The translations under genes and the position numbers were made by a program. A stretch of DNA of 5,462 nucleotides from Bacteroidales bacterium UBA3868 (GTDB taxonomy: Bacteria > Bacteroidota > Bacteroidia > Bacteroidales > WCHB1-69), in NCBI GenBank assembly GCA_002392325.1, contig DGGS01000111.1, positions 9,416-14,877 on the forward strand, read 5' to 3'. The notes beneath the pieces are model-generated. The model saw only the letters and a list, made by a program, of their open reading frames with translations, was not told the origin of the DNA and ran no database searches. Below, piece by piece: positions 1 to 5,462 of this stretch; the stretch's first letter is position 1; each line of letters starts with the position of its first letter.

Positions 1-233
1 GAGGCGGGTATAATGACCTCATCGCCAGGACCCACACCGAACCAGCGCAGCATCAGTTCCAGACCGGCGGAAGCGGAATTTACGCACAACACCTTCTCCA
101 CGCCACAATATTCGGCGAGTTTCTGCTCAAAAAGTTTGGTGCGCGGACCCGTGGTAATCCATCCCGATTTTAAGGCCGCAACGACCTCGTTTACAATATC
201 ATCGTCTATGTGGGGAGGGGAAAAAGGAATCAT
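1..233 (-). CDS. DegT/DnrJ/EryC1/StrS-family PLP-dependent sugar aminotransferase, N-terminal part
   Basis: Only the first 77 codons are present; the gene runs off the left edge of the window. The start is the ATG at 233-231, giving MIPFSPPHIDDDIV. Two stretches identify the family: residues about 20-29 (LKSGWITTGP) and about 54-77 (NSASAGLELML, then GVGPGDEVIIPA). Both match the N-terminus of DegT/DnrJ/EryC1/StrS aminotransferases such as ArnB or PseC, which transfer an amino group from glutamate to a keto-sugar nucleotide using PLP. The SGWITTGP wording is nearer ArnB/PseC than WbpE/PorR. The catalytic lysine and the PLP aspartate lie outside the window, so activity and substrate cannot be judged. 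The start is 11 bases after the porQ-like stop on the same strand, so the two are probably co-transcribed. There is no Shine-Dalgarno site, as is usual in Bacteroidota. The family call is strong; the sugar substrate is unknown. Confidence 0.88.
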   Translation of the reverse strand, partial: MIPFSPPHIDDDIVNEVVAALKSGWITTGPRTKLFEQKLAEYCGVEKVLCVNSASAGLELMLRWFGVGPGDEVIIPA

Positions 234-244
234 CTTGATAGAAT

Positions 245-1345
245 TTAATCGGTCATTCGCTGCAATTTCTTGGCTTTGTTCTCCTGATGCATCTTCGACA
301 ACTCGCCAAAATCCAACGCAAAGTTAAAGCAGTTTGGTGTGGCGCCTGGCGCATAATGCAACCTTGAGAATCCGAATCTTATGCCTTTCACATTGATGTT
401 CAGTCCATAGGAAAAACCGGCCAAGGAATTTCGGGCCAGCACCTTCATTTCCTGGTGAACATTATGATTATAAGCAGCTTGCAACGAAAAGTATTTGCTG
501 GGTTCTATTTCAAGACCGAACACAAAATGACGGAAGAAATTGTCGAAGAACTGCGCGGCCTTGGAGGGATATTTTATCGTATTGGTAAATGCGTCTGTCT
601 GCAAAAAAGGATTGCCGTCGCCATAATAATTCATATTCCAGCGGTAAAGGGAGTGCAGGGATATGTGGTAACGGATAGGCACATGTTGGAGGCGTTGCGA
701 GAAGGCGAACTGCAAGTCAAATGGTGGAAGTTCGAAACTGCCGGACACAAAGGGTTTGAGTTCAGAGCCTATATTTTTCGCCAACAATGTGAGTGACAGG
801 TTCTTATCGGGATTGTGATAACTGCCGGCCACATCCACGGCAAAACCGAAAGAGGTGTACGACTCGTATGTGCACAGAAGCAGTTTCATGCTGGCGCCGA
901 TGGTAAAGTTCGGGGAGAGTTCGCGTCCCCAACCCACACTTACCGCATAGTCACCGGCGGAAAAGTAGCCTGTTTCCTGGCCGGAGGCATCTGTGCCCAT
1001 GAATTTGCCGTACGCCACGCCGCGCACATCAAACACGAAGCTGCCGGCTTTCGGGAAGGTGTAGGCATAGAGCGCTGACATGTAATTGGCGCCCGCAAAG
1101 TAATTGGTGAAGTTCAGCGCCAAGTTGTTATGATGGCGTTCGCCGATATAGGACGGGTTCATCATCAACAGGGTGGGGTCGTCGTCATAGACGGAAATGA
1201 GATTGTTGCCCAGCGCGTTCATACGGGACGAGTAACTGAAATTCAGAAAGTTATACACGCTTCTGCCACCCGTTTGCGCCGAAGCACAAAACCAGAGCGA
1301 CAAAAACGCCAACAACAGTGCTGTATTTCTTCTCATCTTTTTCAT
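245..1345 (-). CDS. porQ: PorQ-like type IX secretion system outer-membrane protein
   Basis: A 366-residue protein from the ATG at 1345. An upstream TTG at 1357 would add four residues but overlaps the promoter -7 box, so it is unlikely. The ATG at 1336 is a plausible alternative. Residues 1-23 form a Sec signal peptide: KK and RR, the hydrophobic run LLLAFLSLWF, then ASA before Gln24. The mature N-terminus (TGGRSVYNFLNFSYSSRMNA, then LGNN and a DDDP...MNPS motif) is typical of PorQ and resembles the PorV/FadL-like beta barrels. The rest alternates aromatic and polar residues as expected for outer-membrane strands. Known role of the family: PorQ anchors PorZ and belongs to the PorU-PorV-PorQ-PorZ attachment complex, which releases T9SS cargo and joins it to anionic LPS. 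The length is close to that of other PorQ proteins. It lies upstream of a sugar aminotransferase and divergent from a lipoprotein gene. It was identified by recognition rather than alignment. Confidence 0.85.
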   Translation of the reverse strand: MKKMRRNTALLLAFLSLWFCASAQTGGRSVYNFLNFSYSSRMNALGNNLISVYDDDPTLLMMNPSYIGERHHNNLALNFTNYFAGANYMSALYAYTFPKAGSFVFDVRGVAYGKFMGTDASGQETGYFSAGDYAVSVGWGRELSPNFTIGASMKLLLCTYESYTSFGFAVDVAGSYHNPDKNLSLTLLAKNIGSELKPFVSGSFELPPFDLQFAFSQRLQHVPIRYHISLHSLYRWNMNYYGDGNPFLQTDAFTNTIKYPSKAAQFFDNFFRHFVFGLEIEPSKYFSLQAAYNHNVHQEMKVLARNSLAGFSYGLNINVKGIRFGFSRLHYAPGATPNCFNFALDFGELSKMHQENKAKKLQRMTD

Positions 1346-1354
1346 AAAACTGCG

Positions 1355-1362
1355 CAAAAGTA
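1355..1362 (-). promoter_or_regulatory. Bacteroidota -7 promoter element for porQ
   Basis: Read on the minus strand, the sequence is TACTTTTG, an exact match to the Bacteroidota -7 consensus TAnnTTTG. No convincing -33 TTTG box is seen about 19 bases further upstream. Transcription would be expected to begin about 5-7 bases downstream, near 1349. That is only a few bases before the ATG at 1345 and about 13 before the ATG at 1336, so the message would have an extremely short leader. Confidence 0.5.
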
Positions 1363-1402
1363 CAAAAAAGACTCTTAGAAAATATCCTTTTAATTTTTTT
1401 AC

Positions 1403-1410
1403 TATTTTTG
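1403..1410 (+). promoter_or_regulatory. Bacteroidota -7 promoter element for the small lipoprotein gene
   Basis: TATTTTTG matches the consensus TAnnTTTG exactly. It sits 38 bases before the ATG at 1449, which would give a leader of about 30 bases, normal for this phylum. The -33 region is AT-rich without a clear TTTG. It lies about 40 bases from the opposing porQ element, so 1346-1448 is a compact divergent promoter region. Confidence 0.5.
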
Positions 1411-1448
1411 CCGTCAGAATAATTTGTTATCATTAAAATATCACTATT

Positions 1449-1898
1449 ATGAAAAAGTTATTTCCAATCTTTTTACTTTTAGTTTTTGGTTTCGCCGCAT
1501 GTACAGGCGGTGAGGGCGCACAATACGCCGGAAAATACAAAGGAACTTTCACCTTTATCAAACAAAACGGAAGAACCAAACCCGGTACTGTGGCCATTTC
1601 CAACAATCCGCTGTCCCAAAACGGCGTATTGCTCTATTATTGTCTGCCTTTGGATTATGTGTCCACAGGTGTGTACAGAACCAAAAGTGAAAACGTGGAA
1701 TATATCGCCCAAGTGCTTTCCTCCATCATTGGTGACAGCAGCTACATTGACACCACTACGGAAGTTGTGAAAGATATCACCGTGGAATGCACCTTTGCCG
1801 GCAGTTCCATGACCATGTCAGTGTATTACACCGTAGCTCTGTTGAGCGATCTACTACAAACCCGTGTGGAGATTATCACTTTTTCCGGAAGCAAATAA
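1449..1898 (+). CDS. Small hypothetical lipoprotein, possibly lipocalin-like
   Basis: A 149-residue protein. Residues 1-17 are a lipoprotein signal peptide (MKK, then the hydrophobic run LFPIFLLLVFGF) ending in the lipobox FAAC, so Cys18 should be lipidated after cleavage by signal peptidase II. The flanking TGGEG lacks the K-(D/E)2-type export signal of Bacteroidota surface lipoproteins, so an inward-facing location is possible but not shown. The mature part begins YAGKYKGTFTF (26-36), a GxYxGT-type strand seen at the start of lipocalin-like and related small beta-barrel lipoproteins, followed by alternating beta-rich segments. Cys65 and Cys114 could form a disulfide. I do not recognise a specific family. 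It has its own promoter and a strong terminator, so it is probably transcribed alone. The ATG start is supported by the signal peptide and by the AT-rich leader. The gene call is firm; the function is unknown. Confidence 0.85.
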   Translation: MKKLFPIFLLLVFGFAACTGGEGAQYAGKYKGTFTFIKQNGRTKPGTVAISNNPLSQNGVLLYYCLPLDYVSTGVYRTKSENVEYIAQVLSSIIGDSSYIDTTTEVVKDITVECTFAGSSMTMSVYYTVALLSDLLQTRVEIITFSGSK

Positions 1899-1924
1899 TC
1901 CGGTCTTTATTCATTTAGCCCCAC

Positions 1925-1956
1925 AGCGCCATAGTACTTTGTATTATGGCGCTTTT
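1925..1956 (+). terminator. Intrinsic terminator of the small lipoprotein gene
   Basis: AGCGCCATA at 1925-1933 pairs perfectly with TATGGCGCT at 1945-1953. The stem extends inward by four more pairs (one G-T wobble) to a TTT triloop at 1938-1940, making 13 pairs in all. The stem is followed by TTTT at 1953-1956. It lies 27 bases after the lipoprotein stop and before the promoter of the next gene. No T-run follows on the other strand, so it should act rightward only. Folding energy was not computed. Confidence 0.85.
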
Positions 1957-1992
1957 AGCATCTTTGAAACTGCGTTTTTCCAAAGAAAATAA

Positions 1993-2000
1993 TATATTTG
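1993..2000 (+). promoter_or_regulatory. Bacteroidota -7 promoter element for the MORN-repeat gene
   Basis: TATATTTG matches TAnnTTTG exactly and lies just after the terminator of the preceding gene. A TTTG is present at 1963-1966, but its spacing of about 26 bases is longer than the usual 19 or so, so the -33 box is uncertain. Transcription would start near 2006, leaving leaders of about 17 bases to the ATG at 2023 or about 41 to the ATG at 2047. Confidence 0.5.
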
Positions 2001-2022
2001 CCGCCGCTTAACGGAAAATCGG

Positions 2023-3546
2023 ATGATGGTAAACATTTCTCGAATTATGATCAAAAGAACAATGCTGGTGGTTTGTCTGCTGACCAGTGCACTCTTGCTC
2101 CGCGCACAGGACACAGTTACGGACAACGGCTACACCATTTTCCGTTATCCTTCCGGTGTGAAGTCGAGCGAGGGTTACCTGGTAAACGGGCAACCCGACG
2201 GCTGGTGGAAATCGTACGACGAGAAAGGAAGGTTAGTGTCCGAAGGCAACCGCAAAAACCTCCTGCTGGACAGTATTTGGACTTTCTACACTGACGGGAA
2301 AAGATCCATGACCATCCACTATCTGGAAGGGCAGAAACACGGAGAGCAAATCCAATTTTCGCCGCGCGAGTACACCGTATCGCAATGGCAACACGACACC
2401 ATCGTGGGGGCGGTGCGCACCTTTGACACCGCAGGATGGCTGAAAAAAATGGTGCCCTATTTCGATGGCAAACCCCACGGCATGGCCAAAGAGTTTGACG
2501 ACACCGGACTGGTGGTGGCCGTCACCAACTACTACCACGGCGTGATGAGCCGACGCGAACGCATCAACCGCACCGACAAGTTCGGCATGAAGCAAGGCGG
2601 ATGGAAATATTTCTGGAACAACGGCCAACTCCGTGTGGAAGGCAACTACCTCAACGGCAAAAAACACGGTTTCTTCAAGTTCTACGACGAAGGCGGCAAT
2701 TTCCTCTATGTGGAAAAATATGAGCACGACCAACTTATCACCGACGCCAAGGAGACCAAACAGTTGGAGAAGCGCATGGCATACCACTCCAACGGCCAGC
2801 CGTCTATTGTGGCCACCTACTACAACGGCAAACCCGATGGTATCCGCCGCGAGTTTGACCCGCAAGGCAAAATCACTAAAGGATATGTTTTTGAGGAGGG
2901 CTGGATGCGCTTTGAGGGCGTAACCGACATGAACGGACTGCGGCAGGGTTTGTGGAAAGAATACTACCCCACCGGTGAACTCCGGTCAATGGGCAAATAC
3001 AAGAACTCCAAGCCCATTGGCGAATGGAATTTCTATTTTGAGGACAAAACGGTGGAGATTACGGGAGAATACAATGCCAAAGGTGAAAAACAGGGCGAGT
3101 GGATCTGGTTTTATCCCGATGGCGACACCATGACCATAGCGCACTATGAGGATGGGGATGCCGACGGCGAGTATGTGGAATACGACGAAGACGGGAAAAC
3201 GCTCGTCAAAGGCACCTATGTGGCTGGTTACGAAGAAGGTACATGGTACTACCGCAACGGCGAGGCCGTGGAGCAGGGCAATTATGAGGGCGGCAAACAA
3301 ACCGGGCTCTGGAAAACACACTACCAGAACGGAGGACCCGCCTTTGAAATCCGCTACCGCGATGGGATCCGGGATGGGAAATACACCGCCTATTGGGAAA
3401 ACGGCAACATCAAAGTTACTGGAAAATATGAAAAAGGGCAGCAAGACGGGCCTTGGAATTACTATAATGAAGATGGCGTTTTATTTCTAACCACCTTATT
3501 TTCAGATGGTAAGGAAATAAAATGGAACAATTACACAATAAAATAG
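2023..3546 (+). CDS. Secreted MORN-like (YwqK-type) repeat protein
   Basis: A 507-residue protein. From the ATG at 2023 the signal peptide spans residues 1-28, with the hydrophobic run MLVVCLLTSALLL and LRA before Gln29. Starting instead at Met9 (2047) would give a tighter signal peptide beginning MIKR; GGAAAA at 2013-2018 mildly favours 2023. From residue 37 to the end there are about 17 degenerate repeats of 22-25 residues, of the form W-x-x-Y-x-x-x-G-x-L-x-x-x-G-x-Y-x-x-G-K-x-x-G; clear copies are at 193-216, 310-333, 407-428 and 453-476. Irregular inserts occur at about 174-192, 239-252 and 290-308. Similar proteins are often labelled YwqK-family antitoxins, but no toxin gene is adjacent. 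MORN-type repeats form beta-hairpin scaffolds that bind protein or lipid; no catalytic site is visible. There is no T9SS C-terminal sorting domain, so it is probably periplasmic or released. It is probably co-transcribed with the lytic transglycosylase 39 bases downstream. The ligand is unknown. Confidence 0.9.
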   Translation: MMVNISRIMIKRTMLVVCLLTSALLLRAQDTVTDNGYTIFRYPSGVKSSEGYLVNGQPDGWWKSYDEKGRLVSEGNRKNLLLDSIWTFYTDGKRSMTIHYLEGQKHGEQIQFSPREYTVSQWQHDTIVGAVRTFDTAGWLKKMVPYFDGKPHGMAKEFDDTGLVVAVTNYYHGVMSRRERINRTDKFGMKQGGWKYFWNNGQLRVEGNYLNGKKHGFFKFYDEGGNFLYVEKYEHDQLITDAKETKQLEKRMAYHSNGQPSIVATYYNGKPDGIRREFDPQGKITKGYVFEEGWMRFEGVTDMNGLRQGLWKEYYPTGELRSMGKYKNSKPIGEWNFYFEDKTVEITGEYNAKGEKQGEWIWFYPDGDTMTIAHYEDGDADGEYVEYDEDGKTLVKGTYVAGYEEGTWYYRNGEAVEQGNYEGGKQTGLWKTHYQNGGPAFEIRYRDGIRDGKYTAYWENGNIKVTGKYEKGQQDGPWNYYNEDGVLFLTTLFSDGKEIKWNNYTIK

Positions 3547-3564
3547 CTTTTTTTTCGTAATAAA

Positions 3565-3578
3565 TGTTTAACTAAACA
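3565..3578. repeat. Short inverted repeat between the MORN-repeat gene and mltD
   Basis: TGTTTA and TAAACA flank a 2-base spacer. It is AT-rich, and the run of eight T (3548-3555) lies before it rather than after, so it does not form an intrinsic terminator. It could be a small operator or chance. The 39-base gap shows no clear TAnnTTTG promoter, which favours read-through from the upstream gene. Confidence 0.25.
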
Positions 3579-3585
3579 ACATTCT

Positions 3586-5196
3586 ATGAAATACCGACTC
3601 GTAACCATCATATTCAGCATCCTGTTTTTCAACATCCTGTATGCCCAAAATGGGGATGTTGCGAACAAAGGTGCCGGATTGGTGGACACTACGAAAAAGG
3701 TATCGGACGGTTCTGACATTTTCGCGCGGATTGAGATCCGGAAGATGGATTCGATGCTGAATCTGCTTTATGTGCAAAACGAGCTTTCCAAAAAGAATTC
3801 TGTTTTATCCAAATACAAGGACGACACAACCGCATACGACAACAACGACACGATGATGTTCAAGCGTCTGTCGCAGATTGTCACGGCCGTTCCGTTGGCC
3901 TACAACGATAAGGTGAAGCGGTTTATCGAATTATACTCTGTGCAGCGCCAGCGCTCCTCCTCGGTGATATTGGGTCTTGCGCAATATTATTATCCTTGGA
4001 TGCGGGAGATCTTCGACAAGTACGATGTGCCAGAGGAACTGGTCTATATCACCATTATTGAATCAGCACTGAACCCTACGGCCGTTTCGCGTGCGGGAGC
4101 CACGGGAATATGGCAGTTCATGTACAACACAGGAAAACTATACGGTCTGCAAGTGAGCACCTATGTGGACGATCGACGCGATCCGTACAAGGCCACGGAT
4201 GCTGCCGCACGGCATTTTCGCGACCTGTATAACATTTTCAACGACTGGGGTTTAGCCATTTCCGCGTACAATTGCGGCGCGGGTAATGTGCGCAAGGCTA
4301 TCCAGCGTTCCGGCGGCAAAACCGACTTCTGGGGCGTGTCGCCCTACCTGCCCAAAGAGACGCAGAACTACTTCCCCGCCTTTATCGGTGCGCTGTATAT
4401 GATGACCTACCACAACTTGTACGGCATCTCCCCCGCCCCGATTTCCTTCCCTACCGATGTGGACACCGTGATGGTAACCAAAGAACTCCATTTCGGACAA
4501 GTTTCCGAGGTGCTGGGCATCGACATGGCGGAGATAAAATCGCTTAACCCCCAATACAAGCGTGACATCATACCCGCCTACAACGAGCCATATCCATTGC
4601 GGTTGCGCTCCAACGATGTAATCCGCTTCATCGCGATGAAAGACTCCATTGAGAAGTATCACTATGACGAATATTTCAACCCAGCACGAGACCTCAACAA
4701 GGAAAATCTGGTGGCTGCTGCCAACGGGGATATTGTGAAAACCACGCCCAACAAATACCACACGGTGCGCAAGGGGGAAACGCTCTCCTCCATTTCGCGC
4801 AAGTACGGGGTGAGTGTTAACCAATTAAAATCAATGAACCGGTTGCGCAGCAACTCGTTGAAAATCGGGCAGAAACTGTTGGTGAAGAAGGGAACCACCA
4901 TTGTGGTGAAAGCCGGGCCGGCAGTACAGGACAGCGCTACCACCGCTCCTGTGGCCAATCCGTCCGACAGTACCGCTAACAACAGCACTTTAGAACCCGT
5001 GGTGGTTAACAAGGACACCACAGAGGTGACCCCTGCTCCGCCGGTCATCCGCACGCACATTGTGAAGAAGGGGGACACGCTTTCCTCCATTGCCCGGCAA
5101 TACGGCACCACCGCCGCCGCCCTGGCCTCCTACAACCATCTGAGCAATGTGAACGCCATCCAAATCGGACAGAAAATCAAGATTCCGCAGCATTAA
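3586..5196 (+). CDS. mltD: MltD-type membrane-bound lytic murein transglycosylase with LysM domains
   Basis: A 536-residue protein predicted to cleave the MurNAc-GlcNAc bond of peptidoglycan in the periplasm, forming 1,6-anhydro-MurNAc ends. Residues 1-20 are a signal peptide (YA before Gln21). There is no lipobox, unlike E. coli MltD, so the protein is probably soluble or held by its LysM domains. The goose-type lysozyme (SLT, GH23) domain covers about 136-280. Its catalytic glutamate is Glu159 in IIESALNP, followed by GATGIWQFM (171-179) and AYNCGAGNVRKAI (227-239), so all core motifs are intact. Residues about 296-350 look like a degenerate LysM-like module usual in Bacteroidota MltD. Two clear peptidoglycan-binding LysM domains follow at 391-433 (YHTVRKGETLSSISRKYGVS) and about 490-534 (HIVKKGDTLSSIARQYGTT). 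They are joined by a linker rich in Thr, Ala, Pro and Ser (about 440-488). The ATG is supported by the signal peptide. At 536 residues it is somewhat longer than E. coli MltD (452). Confidence 0.95.
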   Translation: MKYRLVTIIFSILFFNILYAQNGDVANKGAGLVDTTKKVSDGSDIFARIEIRKMDSMLNLLYVQNELSKKNSVLSKYKDDTTAYDNNDTMMFKRLSQIVTAVPLAYNDKVKRFIELYSVQRQRSSSVILGLAQYYYPWMREIFDKYDVPEELVYITIIESALNPTAVSRAGATGIWQFMYNTGKLYGLQVSTYVDDRRDPYKATDAAARHFRDLYNIFNDWGLAISAYNCGAGNVRKAIQRSGGKTDFWGVSPYLPKETQNYFPAFIGALYMMTYHNLYGISPAPISFPTDVDTVMVTKELHFGQVSEVLGIDMAEIKSLNPQYKRDIIPAYNEPYPLRLRSNDVIRFIAMKDSIEKYHYDEYFNPARDLNKENLVAAANGDIVKTTPNKYHTVRKGETLSSISRKYGVSVNQLKSMNRLRSNSLKIGQKLLVKKGTTIVVKAGPAVQDSATTAPVANPSDSTANNSTLEPVVVNKDTTEVTPAPPVIRTHIVKKGDTLSSIARQYGTTAAALASYNHLSNVNAIQIGQKIKIPQH

Positions 5197-5357
5197 TCCT
5201 CCACCGCCTCGTATCCGCCGGTCTTGTTGGAGCCCACATGCCGGATGAGTCCCTGTTGCTTGAGGCGGGCGATGTATTTGGCCACGGAACTGCGGGAAAG
5301 GCTGGTGTGTTGAATTACCGTCACAATCATATCGGTTTGGAAATTGCCTACATACAT
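5193..5357 (-). pseudogene. Winged-helix-like C-terminal fragment, probable gene remnant
   Basis: From the ATG at 5357 this reads 54 residues; a TTG at 5378 would give 61. The segment SLSRSSVAKYIARLKQQGLI reads like the recognition helix and following strand of a winged helix-turn-helix. The ending IRHVGSNKTGGYEAVED resembles the C-termini of Bacteroidota ATP-binding proteins with AlbA_2 domains, which normally carry several hundred more residues upstream. Here the same frame closes at a stop (5438-5436), no better start is visible, and the other two frames do not continue the protein convincingly. I therefore infer a decayed or truncated remnant; a genuine small DNA-binding protein cannot be excluded. 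Its TAA shares the bases TTAA with the mltD stop, so the two overlap by four bases tail-to-tail. No -7 promoter is seen upstream. Confidence 0.4.
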
Positions 5358-5462
5358 TGCTTCAAGACCAATGAACAACGCGTAAAGAGATTGATTATGA
5401 AAAGTGGCAAATAAGTCCAGACTTTGTATTTCAGATTATGGGTCTTTGGTTTTGTCTTATGT

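Noticed and set aside
455..1078. Two plus-strand open frames (113 and 87 codons) opposite porQ
   Set aside because: They lie opposite a well-supported outer-membrane protein gene and have no signal peptide, motif or promoter.
2233..2865. A 210-codon open frame on the minus strand inside the MORN-repeat gene
   Set aside because: It is antisense to a clearly coding repeat protein. Its Val/Ala/Phe/His-rich composition is what the complement of the repeat codons gives, and it has no recognisable domain.
2131..3531. DNA tandem repeat or CRISPR-like array
   Set aside because: The repetition is at protein level (MORN-like units); the nucleotide copies are divergent and continuous with one reading frame.
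2023..3546. Antitoxin of a toxin-antitoxin pair, a common database label for YwqK-like proteins
   Set aside because: The protein is exported and 507 residues long, and no toxin-like gene is adjacent, so the label rests only on repeat similarity.
3547..3578. Possible terminator between the MORN-repeat gene and mltD
   Set aside because: The T-run comes before the only inverted repeat, and the stem is six AT-rich pairs, so it does not have the form of an intrinsic terminator.
4252..4824. A 190-codon open frame on the minus strand inside mltD
   Set aside because: It is antisense to the conserved catalytic and LysM regions and has no family features.
5375..5462. Possible gene starts or ends in the right-hand tail: a plus-strand frame open from 5375 to the edge, with an ATG at 5438, and a minus-strand frame open from the edge to 5348
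   Set aside because: Each is under 40 codons, they conflict with each other, and neither has a promoter, start context or recognisable protein sequence.

Overview
The window looks like ordinary chromosomal DNA from a Bacteroidota (Bacteroidales-like) bacterium. Three things point there. The leftward gene resembles porQ, a component of the type IX secretion system (T9SS), which is confined to that phylum. The promoters look like the Bacteroidota -7 element TAnnTTTG. The starts lack Shine-Dalgarno sites and sit in A/T-rich leaders. No mobile element, CRISPR array, tRNA or rRNA was seen.

Layout. On the minus strand, 1345 to 245 encodes a PorQ-like outer-membrane protein. It is followed 11 bases later by the first 77 codons of a DegT/DnrJ/EryC1/StrS-family PLP aminotransferase (233 to 1, cut by the window edge). 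A roughly 100-base divergent promoter region separates porQ from a rightward gene for a small lipoprotein (1449-1898), which ends in a strong intrinsic terminator (1925-1956). A new promoter at about 1993-2000 then leads to a secreted protein of about 17 MORN-like (YwqK-type) repeats (2023-3546). After 39 bases comes an MltD-type lytic transglycosylase with two C-terminal LysM domains (3586-5196). The last 270 bases hold a short minus-strand winged-helix-like fragment (stop at 5193) that interlocks tail-to-tail with the transglycosylase stop, then about 84 AT-rich bases with no supportable gene.

How they may work together. All four complete genes encode envelope proteins with Sec signal peptides: outer-membrane barrel, lipoprotein, secreted repeat protein and cell-wall hydrolase. 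The MORN-repeat gene and mltD probably form one transcription unit, because no terminator hairpin or convincing promoter lies between them. PorQ belongs to the T9SS attachment complex, which joins cargo to anionic LPS. A sugar aminotransferase directly downstream could supply an amino sugar for surface polysaccharide, but that link is inference. No clearly new biological system is visible. The points most worth checking are the porQ-aminotransferase pair, the block structure of the MORN protein and the winged-helix fragment at the right edge.
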